Assembly: GCA_031285575.1 (NCBI GenBank)
Contig: JAITVX010000147.1
Span: forward strand, 1-13,952
DNA from: Bacteroidales bacterium
GTDB lineage: Bacteria; Bacteroidota; Bacteroidia; Bacteroidales; VadinHA17
Reading direction: 5' to 3'
Length of the DNA: 13,952 nt
Positions 6,959 to 13,952 of this stretch are shown here, piece by piece. A program made the position numbers and the translations under genes. Each line of letters opens with the position of its first letter. The stretch's first letter is position 1. The notes under the pieces were generated by a model. That model worked only from the letters and a program-made list of their open reading frames with translations, was not told the DNA's origin and did no database searches.

Positions 6959-9900
6959 ATGAAAACATATAGATACTTTTTTATCATACTCCTTCTGCTT
7001 GTTGCCGTTCCCATTGCCAATTCTCAGGACAGACGAACAGTTGAAACAAAAGTGGCTGATATACTTGCGCGTTTCCCTGCAAGCGACTTACAGCTGGCCG
7101 ACAACCTTACAGCAGATATACTTCTTATTGGCGAACAGGGCTTGAAACAGATATGCGACAAAATTATTCCGCCGGGCTCAGGCGACGATACACCGCAAAG
7201 ATTTGCAGTAGAAACAATGTCGAGATACCTGTCGCAGAAAGGCAGGGAAACCGATCGCAAGATGTGGGAAAGCATGTGTATAAGTTATATTGAGAAAAAT
7301 TCGGATAAGAATGTCAAAGATTTTTTTATGAAGCAACTTCAGCTTATAGGCAGCGCCGAATCGGCAAAAGCCGTAGCGAAGTATTTAAACGACAAGGATC
7401 TTTGCGAACCGGCTGTTGCAGTAATTGCTGTTGCCGATCCTTCAGCTGCTGAAGCTATCTTTGCCGAAGCTCTTAAAAACCAGACAAACTGCGCACCTGC
7501 AATGATGAACCACCTTGCCGCTATGGGAAGCGCCATTGCTGTAAACGAATATATTGCGCTTGCATCCTCGTCTTCCGATAATAATATAAAAGCTTCGGCC
7601 TACAATGCCTTGGCTTTAAGTGGAGACGACAGGGCGAATAAGATACTTTCAGAAGCCGCCGCTGCAGCCGGTTATAAGTGGGAGTTGACAGCTGCAACCG
7701 AATCGCTGCTTAAATATGCTGAAACATTGGGAAAAAACGGAAATGTTAAAGCAAGCGATAAGATATGCAAACTTATTATGTCAAAATGTAATGACAACCT
7801 TAATATACACTATAAAACAAAAGCTCTTGAAATTTACACAAATCTTCATGGCATGGGAGCGCAGAAACTGTGGAAGGATGCACTGAAACATACCAGTAAG
7901 GCGTATAGAGTATCGGCTTTGCAGATTTCACATAAGGCAGCTGGCAATGACGCGGTAAACCTGTGGATTGCTCATTACCCAAAAGCTCCGGTAGCGGCCA
8001 AACCCGAGTTGATTTCTTTTTTTGGCACAGTAAAAGCCGAACCTTCCGCGCAAATTGTTACAAGAGCTCTTTTCGATAACGATGAGGCTGTAAGGGTGGA
8101 AGCGGCTACGGCCATTACACAGATAAGCGGCAGGGAATCGGCGAAATGGCTTATTTCTTACATGTCGCAGTTTACCGGCCCGAACGATCAGGAAGCTGCA
8201 AAATCGGCTCTTATGACGGTTCTTGATAAAAACAGTATGCCGGAACTTCTTGCTGTATTAACGCAGGGGAACAATGCAGCCAGAAAAACAGCAATTGAAC
8301 TTTTCGGGTGGAATGGTGATAACCAGTATTATCGTTTGATAGCACCTTCTGCTTCAGCTACTGATAAATTGATAAAAAGTGCAGCGGCCAATGCTCTGCA
8401 GAATATGGTTGAAGTTAACGACCAGGAATCGGTTATAGAGCTTTTGAAAACGGAAAGCGATCTTGCTGTTATTGCAGATTTGCAGGCGGCTCTTGCAGCA
8501 GCGGCTTTGAAAAATACAGACGCCGCAAAACGTTCGGATATAATACTGGGTGCAATAAAAACATCCGGCTCTGATTTGAAAGTAAAACTAATACCGGTTC
8601 TTGCCAAAACAGGAGGGAAGGAAGCTCTTCAACTCGTAACCGAAGAGTTTGAGAAAGGAACAGGAACAATGAAAGATATATGTTTTACAGCTCTTATCAA
8701 CTGGTGCGACTATTCGGCCTCGTCGTCGTTATATGATATATGCACAACGGGCGAAAAAATCTATTTCGACCGCGCATTCGACGGTTACATGAGGCAAATA
8801 AGAACAGCCTCGGTTCAGGACGACCAGAAACTCCTGCTCCTTAGAAAAATAATGGATCGCGCCGACAACAGCGCAAAAAAGAACAGAGTAATTACAGAAA
8901 CCGGACGTCTGAAAACATATCCCGCCCTGTTCTTTGCGGCAAAATATGTTGACAATGTCGAAACATCCGCCGCCGCCGCCAGAGCAATTATGAATATAGC
9001 GCTTCCGGTATCGGGTGAATCAGACGGACTGAAAGGGGCTATTGTTAAAAACGCGCTTACCAAGGCAATGCCGGCATTGAGGGGCTCCGAAGCAGATTAT
9101 GAAAGAGAAATGATTAATAAATACATAGCATCGCTGCCTGCCGACGAAGGATTTGTATCGATGTTCAACGGCAAAGACCTTACAGGATGGAAAGGCCTCG
9201 TAGAAAACCCTATAAAACGCGCGGCAATGAAACCGGCCGATTTGGCGAAAGCACAGGTGAAGGCCGACGAGATAATGCGCCGCGACTGGAAAGTGGAAAA
9301 TGGCTGTCTTGTGTTTGACGGACCGGGATACGATAATATTTGCACCATAAAACAGTACGGCGACTTTGAAATGTATGTTGACTGGCTGCTCGATCCTTCC
9401 GGTAAGGATGCCGATGCAGGCATCTATCTTCGCGGTACGCCGCAGGTGCAGATGTGGGATACGGCACGTGTACGTGCAGGAGCTCAGGTAGGTTCAGGCG
9501 GATTGTATAACAACCGGGAAAACCCGAGCAAGCCACTGAAGGTGGCCGACAACAAACTGGGCGAATGGAATACGATGTATATTAAGATGGTAGGCGACCG
9601 TGTAACGGTGATGCTGAATGGAGAACTGGTGACAGACAATGTAGTTCTTGAAAACTACTGGGACAGGAAACTTCCAATCTTCCCAATTGAACAGATAGAA
9701 CTGCAGGCGCACGGCAGCAAGGTGTATTATCGTGATCTCTATATCAGCGAAATTAACGACAGGGAATACAATCTTACCGACGAAGAAAAAGCAGAAGGAT
9801 TCGAATCGCTGTTCAATGGCAAAAGTCTTGATAATTGGATTGGAGACAAGATTTCGTATGTAGCCGAAAACGGTAATATTGTAATAAAACCCGGAGCAGG

Positions 9901-10375
9901 ACATGGAGGTAACCTTTTCACCGAAAAAGAATATTCCGATTTTATATTCCGGTTTGAGTTTCAGCTTACACCCGGAGCCAATAACGGGCTTGGAGTAAGG
10001 GCGCCTCTTACCGGCGATGCGGCATATGCCGGTATGGAGCTTCAGATACTTGACGATACGGCGCCGGTGTATGCAACACTGGAACAATATCAGTATCACG
10101 GGTCGGTATATGGTGTTATTCCGGCCAAACGCGGTTATCTCAACCCCGTTGGAGAATGGAACTATGAAGAAGTAAGGCTTGAAGGTACAAAAATTAAAAT
10201 TACCCTTAACGGAACAGTAATCGTTGACGGAGACCTTGCAGGCCCGAGAGATAACGGAACACTGGATAAAAACGATCACCCCGGACTGAAAAACAAAACA
10301 GGCCATATCGGCTTTCTTGGTCATGGTTCCGAGGTGAAGTTTAAAAATATCAGAATCAAAAATCTGGCTAAATAA
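6959..10375 (+). CDS. Secreted HEAT-repeat protein with two C-terminal DUF1080 (3-keto-disaccharide hydrolase) domains
   Basis: The product is 1138 residues. A Sec signal peptide covers residues 1-22 (hydrophobic IILLLLVAVPIA, cut near NS/Q). Residues about 25-725 are Ala/Leu-rich helical repeats of HEAT/armadillo type, for example the segment around 370-405 with DNDEAVRVEAATAITQIS. Domain 1, about 731-938, starts GFVSMFNGKDLTGWKG and contains the long loop NPIKRAAMKPADLAKAQ, then ADAGIYLRGTPQVQMWD and GSGGLYNN. Domain 2, about 947-1137, starts GFESLFNGKSLDNWIG and has NNGLGVRAP, ELQILDD, YQYHGSVYG and GHIGFLGHG. Both are recognisable DUF1080 (PF06439) concanavalin-like jelly-roll domains, a family linked to hydrolysis or elimination of 3-keto-glycosides. 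The repeats probably form a scaffold for carbohydrate or partner binding. With the upstream oxidoreductase it forms a two-gene unit closed by a strong terminator. Which of the two domains is catalytic is unknown. Confidence 0.9.
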   Translation: MKTYRYFFIILLLLVAVPIANSQDRRTVETKVADILARFPASDLQLADNLTADILLIGEQGLKQICDKIIPPGSGDDTPQRFAVETMSRYLSQKGRETDRKMWESMCISYIEKNSDKNVKDFFMKQLQLIGSAESAKAVAKYLNDKDLCEPAVAVIAVADPSAAEAIFAEALKNQTNCAPAMMNHLAAMGSAIAVNEYIALASSSSDNNIKASAYNALALSGDDRANKILSEAAAAAGYKWELTAATESLLKYAETLGKNGNVKASDKICKLIMSKCNDNLNIHYKTKALEIYTNLHGMGAQKLWKDALKHTSKAYRVSALQISHKAAGNDAVNLWIAHYPKAPVAAKPELISFFGTVKAEPSAQIVTRALFDNDEAVRVEAATAITQISGRESAKWLISYMSQFTGPNDQEAAKSALMTVLDKNSMPELLAVLTQGNNAARKTAIELFGWNGDNQYYRLIAPSASATDKLIKSAAANALQNMVEVNDQESVIELLKTESDLAVIADLQAALAAAALKNTDAAKRSDIILGAIKTSGSDLKVKLIPVLAKTGGKEALQLVTEEFEKGTGTMKDICFTALINWCDYSASSSLYDICTTGEKIYFDRAFDGYMRQIRTASVQDDQKLLLLRKIMDRADNSAKKNRVITETGRLKTYPALFFAAKYVDNVETSAAAARAIMNIALPVSGESDGLKGAIVKNALTKAMPALRGSEADYEREMINKYIASLPADEGFVSMFNGKDLTGWKGLVENPIKRAAMKPADLAKAQVKADEIMRRDWKVENGCLVFDGPGYDNICTIKQYGDFEMYVDWLLDPSGKDADAGIYLRGTPQVQMWDTARVRAGAQVGSGGLYNNRENPSKPLKVADNKLGEWNTMYIKMVGDRVTVMLNGELVTDNVVLENYWDRKLPIFPIEQIELQAHGSKVYYRDLYISEINDREYNLTDEEKAEGFESLFNGKSLDNWIGDKISYVAENGNIVIKPGAGHGGNLFTEKEYSDFIFRFEFQLTPGANNGLGVRAPLTGDAAYAGMELQILDDTAPVYATLEQYQYHGSVYGVIPAKRGYLNPVGEWNYEEVRLEGTKIKITLNGTVIVDGDLAGPRDNGTLDKNDHPGLKNKTGHIGFLGHGSEVKFKNIRIKNLAK

Positions 10376-10410
10376 CATCATTCCTGCCCTCCATGGCTTC
10401 AGACGCTTTA

Positions 10411-10451
10411 AAACCAATGATAATAACCTGTTATCATTGGTTTTTTCTTTA
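10411..10451 (+). terminator. Strong intrinsic terminator after the HEAT/DUF1080 gene
   Basis: AAACCAATGATAA (10411-10423) pairs without mismatch with TTATCATTGGTTT (10431-10443) around a 7-base loop, followed by TTTCTTTATT. It ends the oxidoreductase/DUF1080 unit and isolates it from purA. Confidence 0.9.
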
Positions 10452-10546
10452 TTACTATGTAAAGATTAATTAATAAAAAACACACCGTTTAATCTATTTT
10501 TATTACTTTACGCCCGCAAAAAATGTATCATTACAGCTATAATAAA

Positions 10547-11821
10547 ATGAAGATAGACATACTTTTAGGACTGCAATGGGGTGACGAAGGCAAAGGCAAA
10601 CTTGTTGACGCCATAAGCCCCGGCTACGACGTTATTGCCCGCTTCCAGGGAGGGCCAAACGCCGGACACTCGCTCGAGTTCAACAACATAAAGCACATAC
10701 TGCACCTCATACCGTCAGGCATATTCCATCCCGACAAGATGAACGTAATAGGCAACGGCGTTGTTATCGACCCAGCCGTATTCAAAACCGAAATCGACGG
10801 GCTTGCGCCATACGCTCCCGACATAACCCGCAGGCTCGTAATATCGACCCGCGCCAACCTCATACTCCCAACCCACCGCATACTCGACGCCGCCAGCGAA
10901 CACCGGAAAGGAACCTCGAAAATAGGCTCGACACTAAAGGGAATAGGCCCCGCATATACCGATAAAACCGGACGCGCAGGCCTTCGCGCAGGCGACATAA
11001 TGCGACACAACTTCAGGCAACTGTACGAAGAAGCTACCGGGAAACACCTCGAAACGCTTAGCGGATTCGATTTCACATTCAACCTCGCTGAATATGAAAA
11101 AGGATGGTTTGAAGGCATCGAAATGATGAAGGAATTTCAACTCGTCAACACCGAGTACTACATAAACAGGCTTATGACATCGGGTAAAAGCATCCTTGCC
11201 GAAGGAGCCCAGGGCACAATGCTCGACGTTGACTTTGGCACCTATCCCTTTGTAACATCGTCGAACACCGTAAGCGCCGGAGCCTGCACCGGTCTTGGCG
11301 TAGCGCCGGCATCGGTTGGCGACGTATTAGGTATATTCAAGGCATACTGTACCCGCGTAGGCAGCGGCCCCTTCCCAACCGAACTCGGCGACGAAACAGG
11401 TGCCCGCCTCCGCGACACAGGCCGCGAATACGGTGCAACAACCGGCCGGCCGCGACGGTGCGGATGGCTCGACCTCCCAGCACTCAAATACGCCATAATG
11501 CTCAACGGCGTAACACAGCTATACATGACGAAAGCCGACGTGCTGTCGGGATTCGAGAAAATAAAAATCTGCACATCCTATAAAATAAACGGAACCGACA
11601 CCGCAGATATACCGTTTGAAAACGACGCAGCAATAGAACCCGTATATAAGGAACTTGGCGGCTGGACGCATGACATATCGGGCATCCGCGAATTCGACCG
11701 CCTCCCCTCTGAATTTAAACGCTTCATCGGGTTTATTGAAGAATACTGCAACGTACCCATAACCATCATATCCGTAGGCCCCGACAGGGAAGAAACCATA
11801 TTCCGGGTAAAACTCCTTTAG
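10547..11821 (+). CDS. purA: Adenylosuccinate synthase PurA
   Basis: This enzyme joins IMP and aspartate with GTP to make adenylosuccinate, the first committed step to AMP, in the cytoplasm. From ATG 10547 the protein is 424 residues and begins MKIDILLGLQWGDEGKGK. The GTP-binding GDEGKGK falls at 12-18 with catalytic Asp13, and NAGH places His41 exactly as in E. coli PurA. Later motifs include LPTHRILD, GIGPAYTDK, AEGAQGTMLD, GSGPFPTE, ATTGRPRRCGWLD and ISVGPDREET. An in-frame ATG at 10523 would add eight residues (MYHYSYNK) with no family counterpart, so 10547 is preferred. Length is normal. Third positions favour C and A, giving a higher G+C look than ispG, but the gene reads as an ordinary housekeeping copy. 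It lies alone on its strand and converges on the lipoprotein gene with a 13-base gap. Confidence 0.96.
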   Translation: MKIDILLGLQWGDEGKGKLVDAISPGYDVIARFQGGPNAGHSLEFNNIKHILHLIPSGIFHPDKMNVIGNGVVIDPAVFKTEIDGLAPYAPDITRRLVISTRANLILPTHRILDAASEHRKGTSKIGSTLKGIGPAYTDKTGRAGLRAGDIMRHNFRQLYEEATGKHLETLSGFDFTFNLAEYEKGWFEGIEMMKEFQLVNTEYYINRLMTSGKSILAEGAQGTMLDVDFGTYPFVTSSNTVSAGACTGLGVAPASVGDVLGIFKAYCTRVGSGPFPTELGDETGARLRDTGREYGATTGRPRRCGWLDLPALKYAIMLNGVTQLYMTKADVLSGFEKIKICTSYKINGTDTADIPFENDAAIEPVYKELGGWTHDISGIREFDRLPSEFKRFIGFIEEYCNVPITIISVGPDREETIFRVKLL

Positions 11822-11825
11822 CAGA

Positions 11826-11851
11826 ACAGTTCGGCTATTTTATGCCGCTGT
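11826..11851. terminator. Possible bidirectional hairpin between convergent purA and the lipoprotein gene
   Basis: ACAG (11826-11829) and CGGC (11832-11835) pair with GCCG (11844-11847) and CTGT (11848-11851), with a 2-base bulge and the loop TATTTTAT. It overlaps the minus-strand stop codon. It is the only structure in the short convergent gap and has no T-run on either side. Confidence 0.3.
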
Positions 11852-12323
11852 AAACAATTGTACCTGTAACCGACGAGTTGTAAGTTCCCTCTTTACTGGT
11901 AACAGTTCCCGTGCCCGAATACGTTAGTTTCAACTGCAGCATCCTGTCGGTAATTGTGCCAGTGTAAGACTTTGTAAAATTATCCGTGTTGAATACGGTT
12001 CCTGCATCGTCAATTTCCAGTGACATTTTGCCGCTTTCCGACGGAATCGACAGAACGCCGTTTTCTTCTACCGTAGGCGTAATTATAGTGCCGTCGATAT
12101 TCAACGTCAACATCCGGCTCGACGATGTCATCACGGAAATAGTGATTTGATCCGACACTATAGACAGCGGAAAAATATAACCGTCATCATCGACAAGAAC
12201 AATATTACCCGTAACCTCGGTAGTGTATGTGCCTTCAAACCCGTCGCGGTAATCGGTATCTTTTTTACACGATAGAAAGAGTGGCATAAAAGCCAGCAGA
12301 ATCAGAAGCTGTTTTGTTTTCAT
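11835..12323 (-). CDS. Small surface-type lipoprotein, probably beta-rich
   Basis: The product is 162 residues when started at ATG 12323, MKTKQLLILLAF. A longer frame runs upstream but contains the inverted repeat and promoter box, so it is unlikely to be coding. The signal peptide ends in the lipobox LFLSC, with Cys19 followed by KKDTDYRD, an acidic/basic stretch of the kind found after Bacteroidota lipoprotein cysteines and sometimes linked to surface export. The mature part has alternating Thr/Ser/hydrophobic strands (GTYTTEVTGNIVLVDDDG, SYTGTITDRMLQLKLTYSGT, TYNSSVTGTIVYSG), suggesting a lipocalin-like or beta-sandwich fold. No family name can be given. It lies downstream of asnA on the same strand with an 80-base spacer that holds a perfect hairpin and a -7 box, so it may be expressed independently. 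Confidence 0.75.
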   Translation of the reverse strand: MKTKQLLILLAFMPLFLSCKKDTDYRDGFEGTYTTEVTGNIVLVDDDGYIFPLSIVSDQITISVMTSSSRMLTLNIDGTIITPTVEENGVLSIPSESGKMSLEIDDAGTVFNTDNFTKSYTGTITDRMLQLKLTYSGTGTVTSKEGTYNSSVTGTIVYSGIK

Positions 12324-12355
12324 TTGAAGTAAAATTTTAAATTCCATATATAACG

Positions 12356-12363
12356 CAAATATA
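12356..12363 (-). promoter_or_regulatory. Bacteroidetes-type -7 box for the small lipoprotein gene
   Basis: On the minus strand the bases read TATATTTG, a full match to TAnnTTTG, 32 bases before ATG 12323. No good -33 TTG is seen at the usual 19-base distance, because that space is taken by the inverted repeat at 12364-12398. The expected transcript start near 12349 excludes the upstream ATG at 12347 as the translation start. Confidence 0.5.
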
Positions 12364-12398
12364 TCCGGAAAATTATTGTGTGATGATAATTTTCCGGA
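12364..12398 (-). terminator. 13-bp perfect inverted repeat between asnA and the lipoprotein gene
   Basis: TCCGGAAAATTAT (12364-12376) is the exact reverse complement of ATAATTTTCCGGA (12386-12398), with a 9-base loop. It begins 5 bases past the asnA stop on the minus strand, a natural terminator position. It directly abuts the -7 box of the next gene. The only T's at its end are within the stem and box. It may also be an operator, since it occupies the -10 to -45 zone of that promoter. Confidence 0.65.
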
Positions 12399-12403
12399 CA
12401 GCG

Positions 12404-13441
12404 CTAAACTATAACAATATTGTTTTCCCTGCACCTTGCAATCATTTCCTGCGGCCATATACTGGCCTGTATTTCGCCAATGTGGGCCTTGCGCAGGAAA
12501 TACATGCACAGGCGCGACTGGCCTATCCCGCCGCCTGCGGAAAACGGCAGCTCGCCGTTCAGAAGCTTTTGGTGGAACATGAGGTTGCGGCGTTCTTCGG
12601 CATGGCGTATCGACAGCTGGCGTAGCATGGCCTCGCCGTCAACGCGGATGCCCATCGACGATATTTCCACCGCACATTCCAGCACCGGGTTCCACAGCAG
12701 TATGTCGCCGTTCAGCCCGCAGTATCCGTTTGCGGTTGCAGTTGTCCAGTCGTCGTAGTCGGGGGCGCGTCCGTCGTGAGGCTCTCCGCCGGCAAGTGCG
12801 CCGCCTATACCGATAATGAACACAATGCCATGTTTTTCAGTAATCAGGTGTTCACGTTCCTTGGGCGTCAGGTCGGGATACATTGCCAGAAGCTCTTCGG
12901 AATGTATAAATGTAATATGGTCGGGCAGGAGAGGAGTTATTTCCGGGTAGTTTTCATAAATATAATACTCGGTTCGTTTCAGCACATTGAATATCTTTTC
13001 CACCGTATGTTTCAGATATCCGAGCGTACGGTTTTCGCCGGCAATCGACAGCTCCCAGTCCCACTGGTCAACATAAAGCGAGTGCAGGTTGTCAAGCTCT
13101 TCGTCGGGGCGAATGGCGTTCATGTCGGTATAAAGCCCATAGCCTGTTGCAATTTCATATTCTGCCAGCATCACACGTTTCCACTTTGCCAGCGAATGCA
13201 CCACCTCGGCAGGCGTGTCGTTCATATCTTTAATGGGAAACGTAACGGCGCGTTCGGTACCGTTAAGGTCGTCGTTCAGCCCCGAACCTTTCAGCACAAA
13301 AAGCGGTGCAGTAACCCGCCTCAGCTGCAGCTCGGCAGAAAGGCCGGCTTCAAAAAAATCTTTCAGCAGTTTGATGGCTTTTTCAGTCTGCTTCAGGTTC
13401 AGCAGCGGAAAATACGACTTGGGTAAAAACAGTTTCGACAT
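12404..13441 (-). CDS. asnA: Aspartate--ammonia ligase (asparagine synthetase A)
   Basis: This enzyme makes asparagine from aspartate, free ammonia and ATP in the cytoplasm. The fold is that of class II aminoacyl-tRNA synthetases. The product is 345 residues against 330 in E. coli. Diagnostic stretches are LLNLKQTEKAIKLLKDFF near the start, VDQWDWE at 124-130, HDGRAPDYDDW at 222-232, LLWNPVLECAVEISSMGIRV at 248-267 and GGGIGQSR at 303-310, the last being the motif 3 region that binds ATP. ATG 13441 gives the usual N-terminus MSKLFLPKSY. A promoter with -33 TTGG and -7 CACATTTG lies just upstream. The gene is followed by an inverted repeat that probably ends its transcript before the downstream lipoprotein gene. 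The ammonia-dependent enzyme suits an ammonia-rich anaerobic habitat, which is inference. Confidence 0.96.
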   Translation of the reverse strand: MSKLFLPKSYFPLLNLKQTEKAIKLLKDFFEAGLSAELQLRRVTAPLFVLKGSGLNDDLNGTERAVTFPIKDMNDTPAEVVHSLAKWKRVMLAEYEIATGYGLYTDMNAIRPDEELDNLHSLYVDQWDWELSIAGENRTLGYLKHTVEKIFNVLKRTEYYIYENYPEITPLLPDHITFIHSEELLAMYPDLTPKEREHLITEKHGIVFIIGIGGALAGGEPHDGRAPDYDDWTTATANGYCGLNGDILLWNPVLECAVEISSMGIRVDGEAMLRQLSIRHAEERRNLMFHQKLLNGELPFSAGGGIGQSRLCMYFLRKAHIGEIQASIWPQEMIARCRENNIVIV

Positions 13442-13462
13442 AGGCTTTGACAGTTATTGGCG

Positions 13463-13493
13463 CAAATGTGATGATTTATCGGAAAATAACCAA
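13463..13493 (-). promoter_or_regulatory. Promoter of asnA
   Basis: On the minus strand, TTGG (13493-13490) is followed after 19 bases by CACATTTG (13470-13463), one mismatch from TAnnTTTG. The box ends 21 bases before ATG 13441. Spacing and position fit the housekeeping sigma factor of Bacteroidota. Confidence 0.55.
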
Positions 13494-13596
13494 CGGTTTT
13501 TTAAACTTTCAGGAAAAACACCGCAACACACATTGCAGATGCGAAGTTTTTCACCCCCTGCCTGCCCGTAATTGCTAACGGAAGGCAGGTACATCA

Positions 13597-13706
13597 GCGA
13601 GTGAGTATCTTACATCAACGGGGGCATGTTTTGCACCGACACTTTTGCATCCTGCACTCGCAGGCGTGTGTCTTACATTCGCAGATGCGTATCTTACATC
13701 AACGGG
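13597..13706 (+). repeat. Imperfect 21-bp direct repeats
   Basis: GTATCTTACATCAACGGG occurs exactly at 13605-13622 and 13689-13706. Between them, GTGTCTTACATTCGCAG is a diverged copy. The last two copies are adjacent 21-mers (13659-13679 and 13680-13700), both beginning CGCAG and sharing TCTTACAT at the same offset. The first copy lies at a longer distance. Function is unknown. Repeated protein-binding sites or a decayed repeat family are both possible. Confidence 0.6.
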
Positions 13707-13808
13707 TGTACATCGAAAAACATTAACATCTTATCGCGCAAGTTTAACAAAGGTGTAACTTGTTCGTGTATGGGTATGGATAACTGTTTGAACAGGCAAA
13801 CAAAATAA

Positions 13809-13839
13809 TTACGGGTGAGCCACAAGGGCTCACCCGTAA
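13809..13839. terminator. GC-rich 13-bp hairpin, likely terminator read on the minus strand
   Basis: TTACGGGTGAGCC (13809-13821) pairs exactly with GGCTCACCCGTAA (13827-13839) around ACAAG. On the minus strand the second arm is followed by TTATTTTG, a short T-rich tract. On the plus strand it is followed by AAACCCTG. No minus-strand gene ending here is visible inside the window. Confidence 0.5.
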
Positions 13840-13873
13840 AACCCTGTGTTTTTCACGCATAAAAAGATAGTTC

Positions 13874-13881
13874 TATCTTTG
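13874..13881 (+). promoter_or_regulatory. Bacteroidetes-type -7 box near the right edge
   Basis: TATCTTTG fully matches TAnnTTTG and is followed by CC, as often seen. A T-rich stretch (TGTGTTTTTC, 13846-13855) lies where a -33 element would be, without a clear TTG. A small inverted repeat, AGATAG/CTATCT (13865-13870 and 13873-13878), overlaps the box. It would drive the gene beginning at 13894. Confidence 0.5.
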
Positions 13882-13893
13882 CCTAAAAAAGGC

Positions 13894-13952
13894 ATGTTTC
13901 AGAATCCCTTGTTATTAAATTTAGCCAAGTATATTCTTGGTTCCGAATTAGT
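13894..13952 (+). CDS. Possible start of a gene cut by the window edge
   Basis: ATG 13894 opens a frame reading MFQNPLLLNLAKYILGSEL to the last base without a stop. It follows a perfect -7 box by 12 bases, which would give a leader of only about 5 bases, so the true start may lie further right. Nineteen residues are too few to name a family. Confidence 0.3.
   Translation, partial: MFQNPLLLNLAKYILGSEL

Larger units (their letters stand above)
13442..13893. other. Gene-free stretch upstream of asnA
   Basis: No frame on either strand has convincing protein character here. The segment holds the asnA promoter, a CCTGCC/GGCAGG inverted repeat near 13559-13588, imperfect direct repeats at 13597-13706, a GC-rich hairpin at 13809-13839 and a promoter-like box at 13874-13881. 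A 60-codon plus-strand frame from 13626 encodes only the repeat-derived pattern RRRVSYIRRCVSYINGC and is not called. Confidence 0.6.

Noticed and set aside
9494..10417. 307-residue minus-strand frame over the second DUF1080 domain
   Set aside because: It lies opposite two clear DUF1080 domains and crosses the intrinsic terminator. Its translation has no family features.
10523..10546. Upstream in-frame ATG for purA
   Set aside because: It adds eight residues absent from the family. The start at 10547 puts GDEGKGK and NAGH at their standard positions.
12324..12509. N-terminal extension of the small lipoprotein to an ATG at 12509
   Set aside because: It would run through the end of asnA, a perfect hairpin and a -7 box, and would bury the signal peptide.
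13597..13706. CRISPR array
   Set aside because: Copies are few, imperfect and partly adjacent without uniform spacers, and no cas gene is present.
13626..13808. 60-residue plus-strand frame in the right-hand spacer
   Set aside because: Its only pattern (VSYI repeats) is produced by the DNA repeats. It has no start context or family resemblance.

Overview
The window looks like chromosomal DNA from a member of the Bacteroidota, probably Bacteroidales or a close relative. Four things point there. IspG is the long three-domain form of about 600 residues. Starts lack Shine-Dalgarno sites and sit behind A/T-rich leaders. Several promoters resemble the Bacteroidetes -7 box TAnnTTTG. The left edge carries a helix-turn-helix gene of a type I recall from Bacteroides mobile elements. 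No RNA gene, CRISPR array or complete insertion sequence was found.

Layout. Positions 1-460 are a scar of accessory DNA: a helix-turn-helix gene broken by one extra base, the first codons of an overlapping second gene, and a possible insertion-sequence end with two 12-bp direct repeats. Next, on the minus strand, is a Lys/Pro-rich protein of unknown function (455-1015), with a divergent all-helical hypothetical gene (1111-1848). A purine-rich, repeat-bearing spacer leads into ispG (2114-3910), which makes isoprenoid precursors by the MEP pathway. After a spacer with a strong 14-bp hairpin comes a two-gene unit encoding a 305-residue lipoprotein and a small secreted protein (4155-5518), closed by an intrinsic terminator.

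A second unit (5654-10375) encodes a Tat-exported Gfo/Idh/MocA-type oxidoreductase and a 1138-residue secreted protein that fuses HEAT-like repeats to two DUF1080 (3-keto-disaccharide hydrolase family) domains. Together they suggest envelope-located sugar processing: oxidation at a sugar hydroxyl, then cleavage of the keto-glycoside. A strong intrinsic terminator follows.

purA (adenylosuccinate synthase) comes next. It converges on a minus-strand pair, asnA (ammonia-dependent asparagine synthetase) followed by a small lipoprotein gene. Between these two lies a 13-bp perfect inverted repeat abutting a perfect -7 box. The right end (13442-13893) has no convincing gene. It holds the asnA promoter, imperfect 21-bp repeats, a GC-rich hairpin and a promoter-like box before a gene start cut by the window edge.

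The most notable item is the oxidoreductase plus HEAT/double-DUF1080 unit. The left-edge mobile-element scar and the asnA/lipoprotein hairpin-promoter arrangement are the next most useful leads. I did not find a clearly new multi-gene system.
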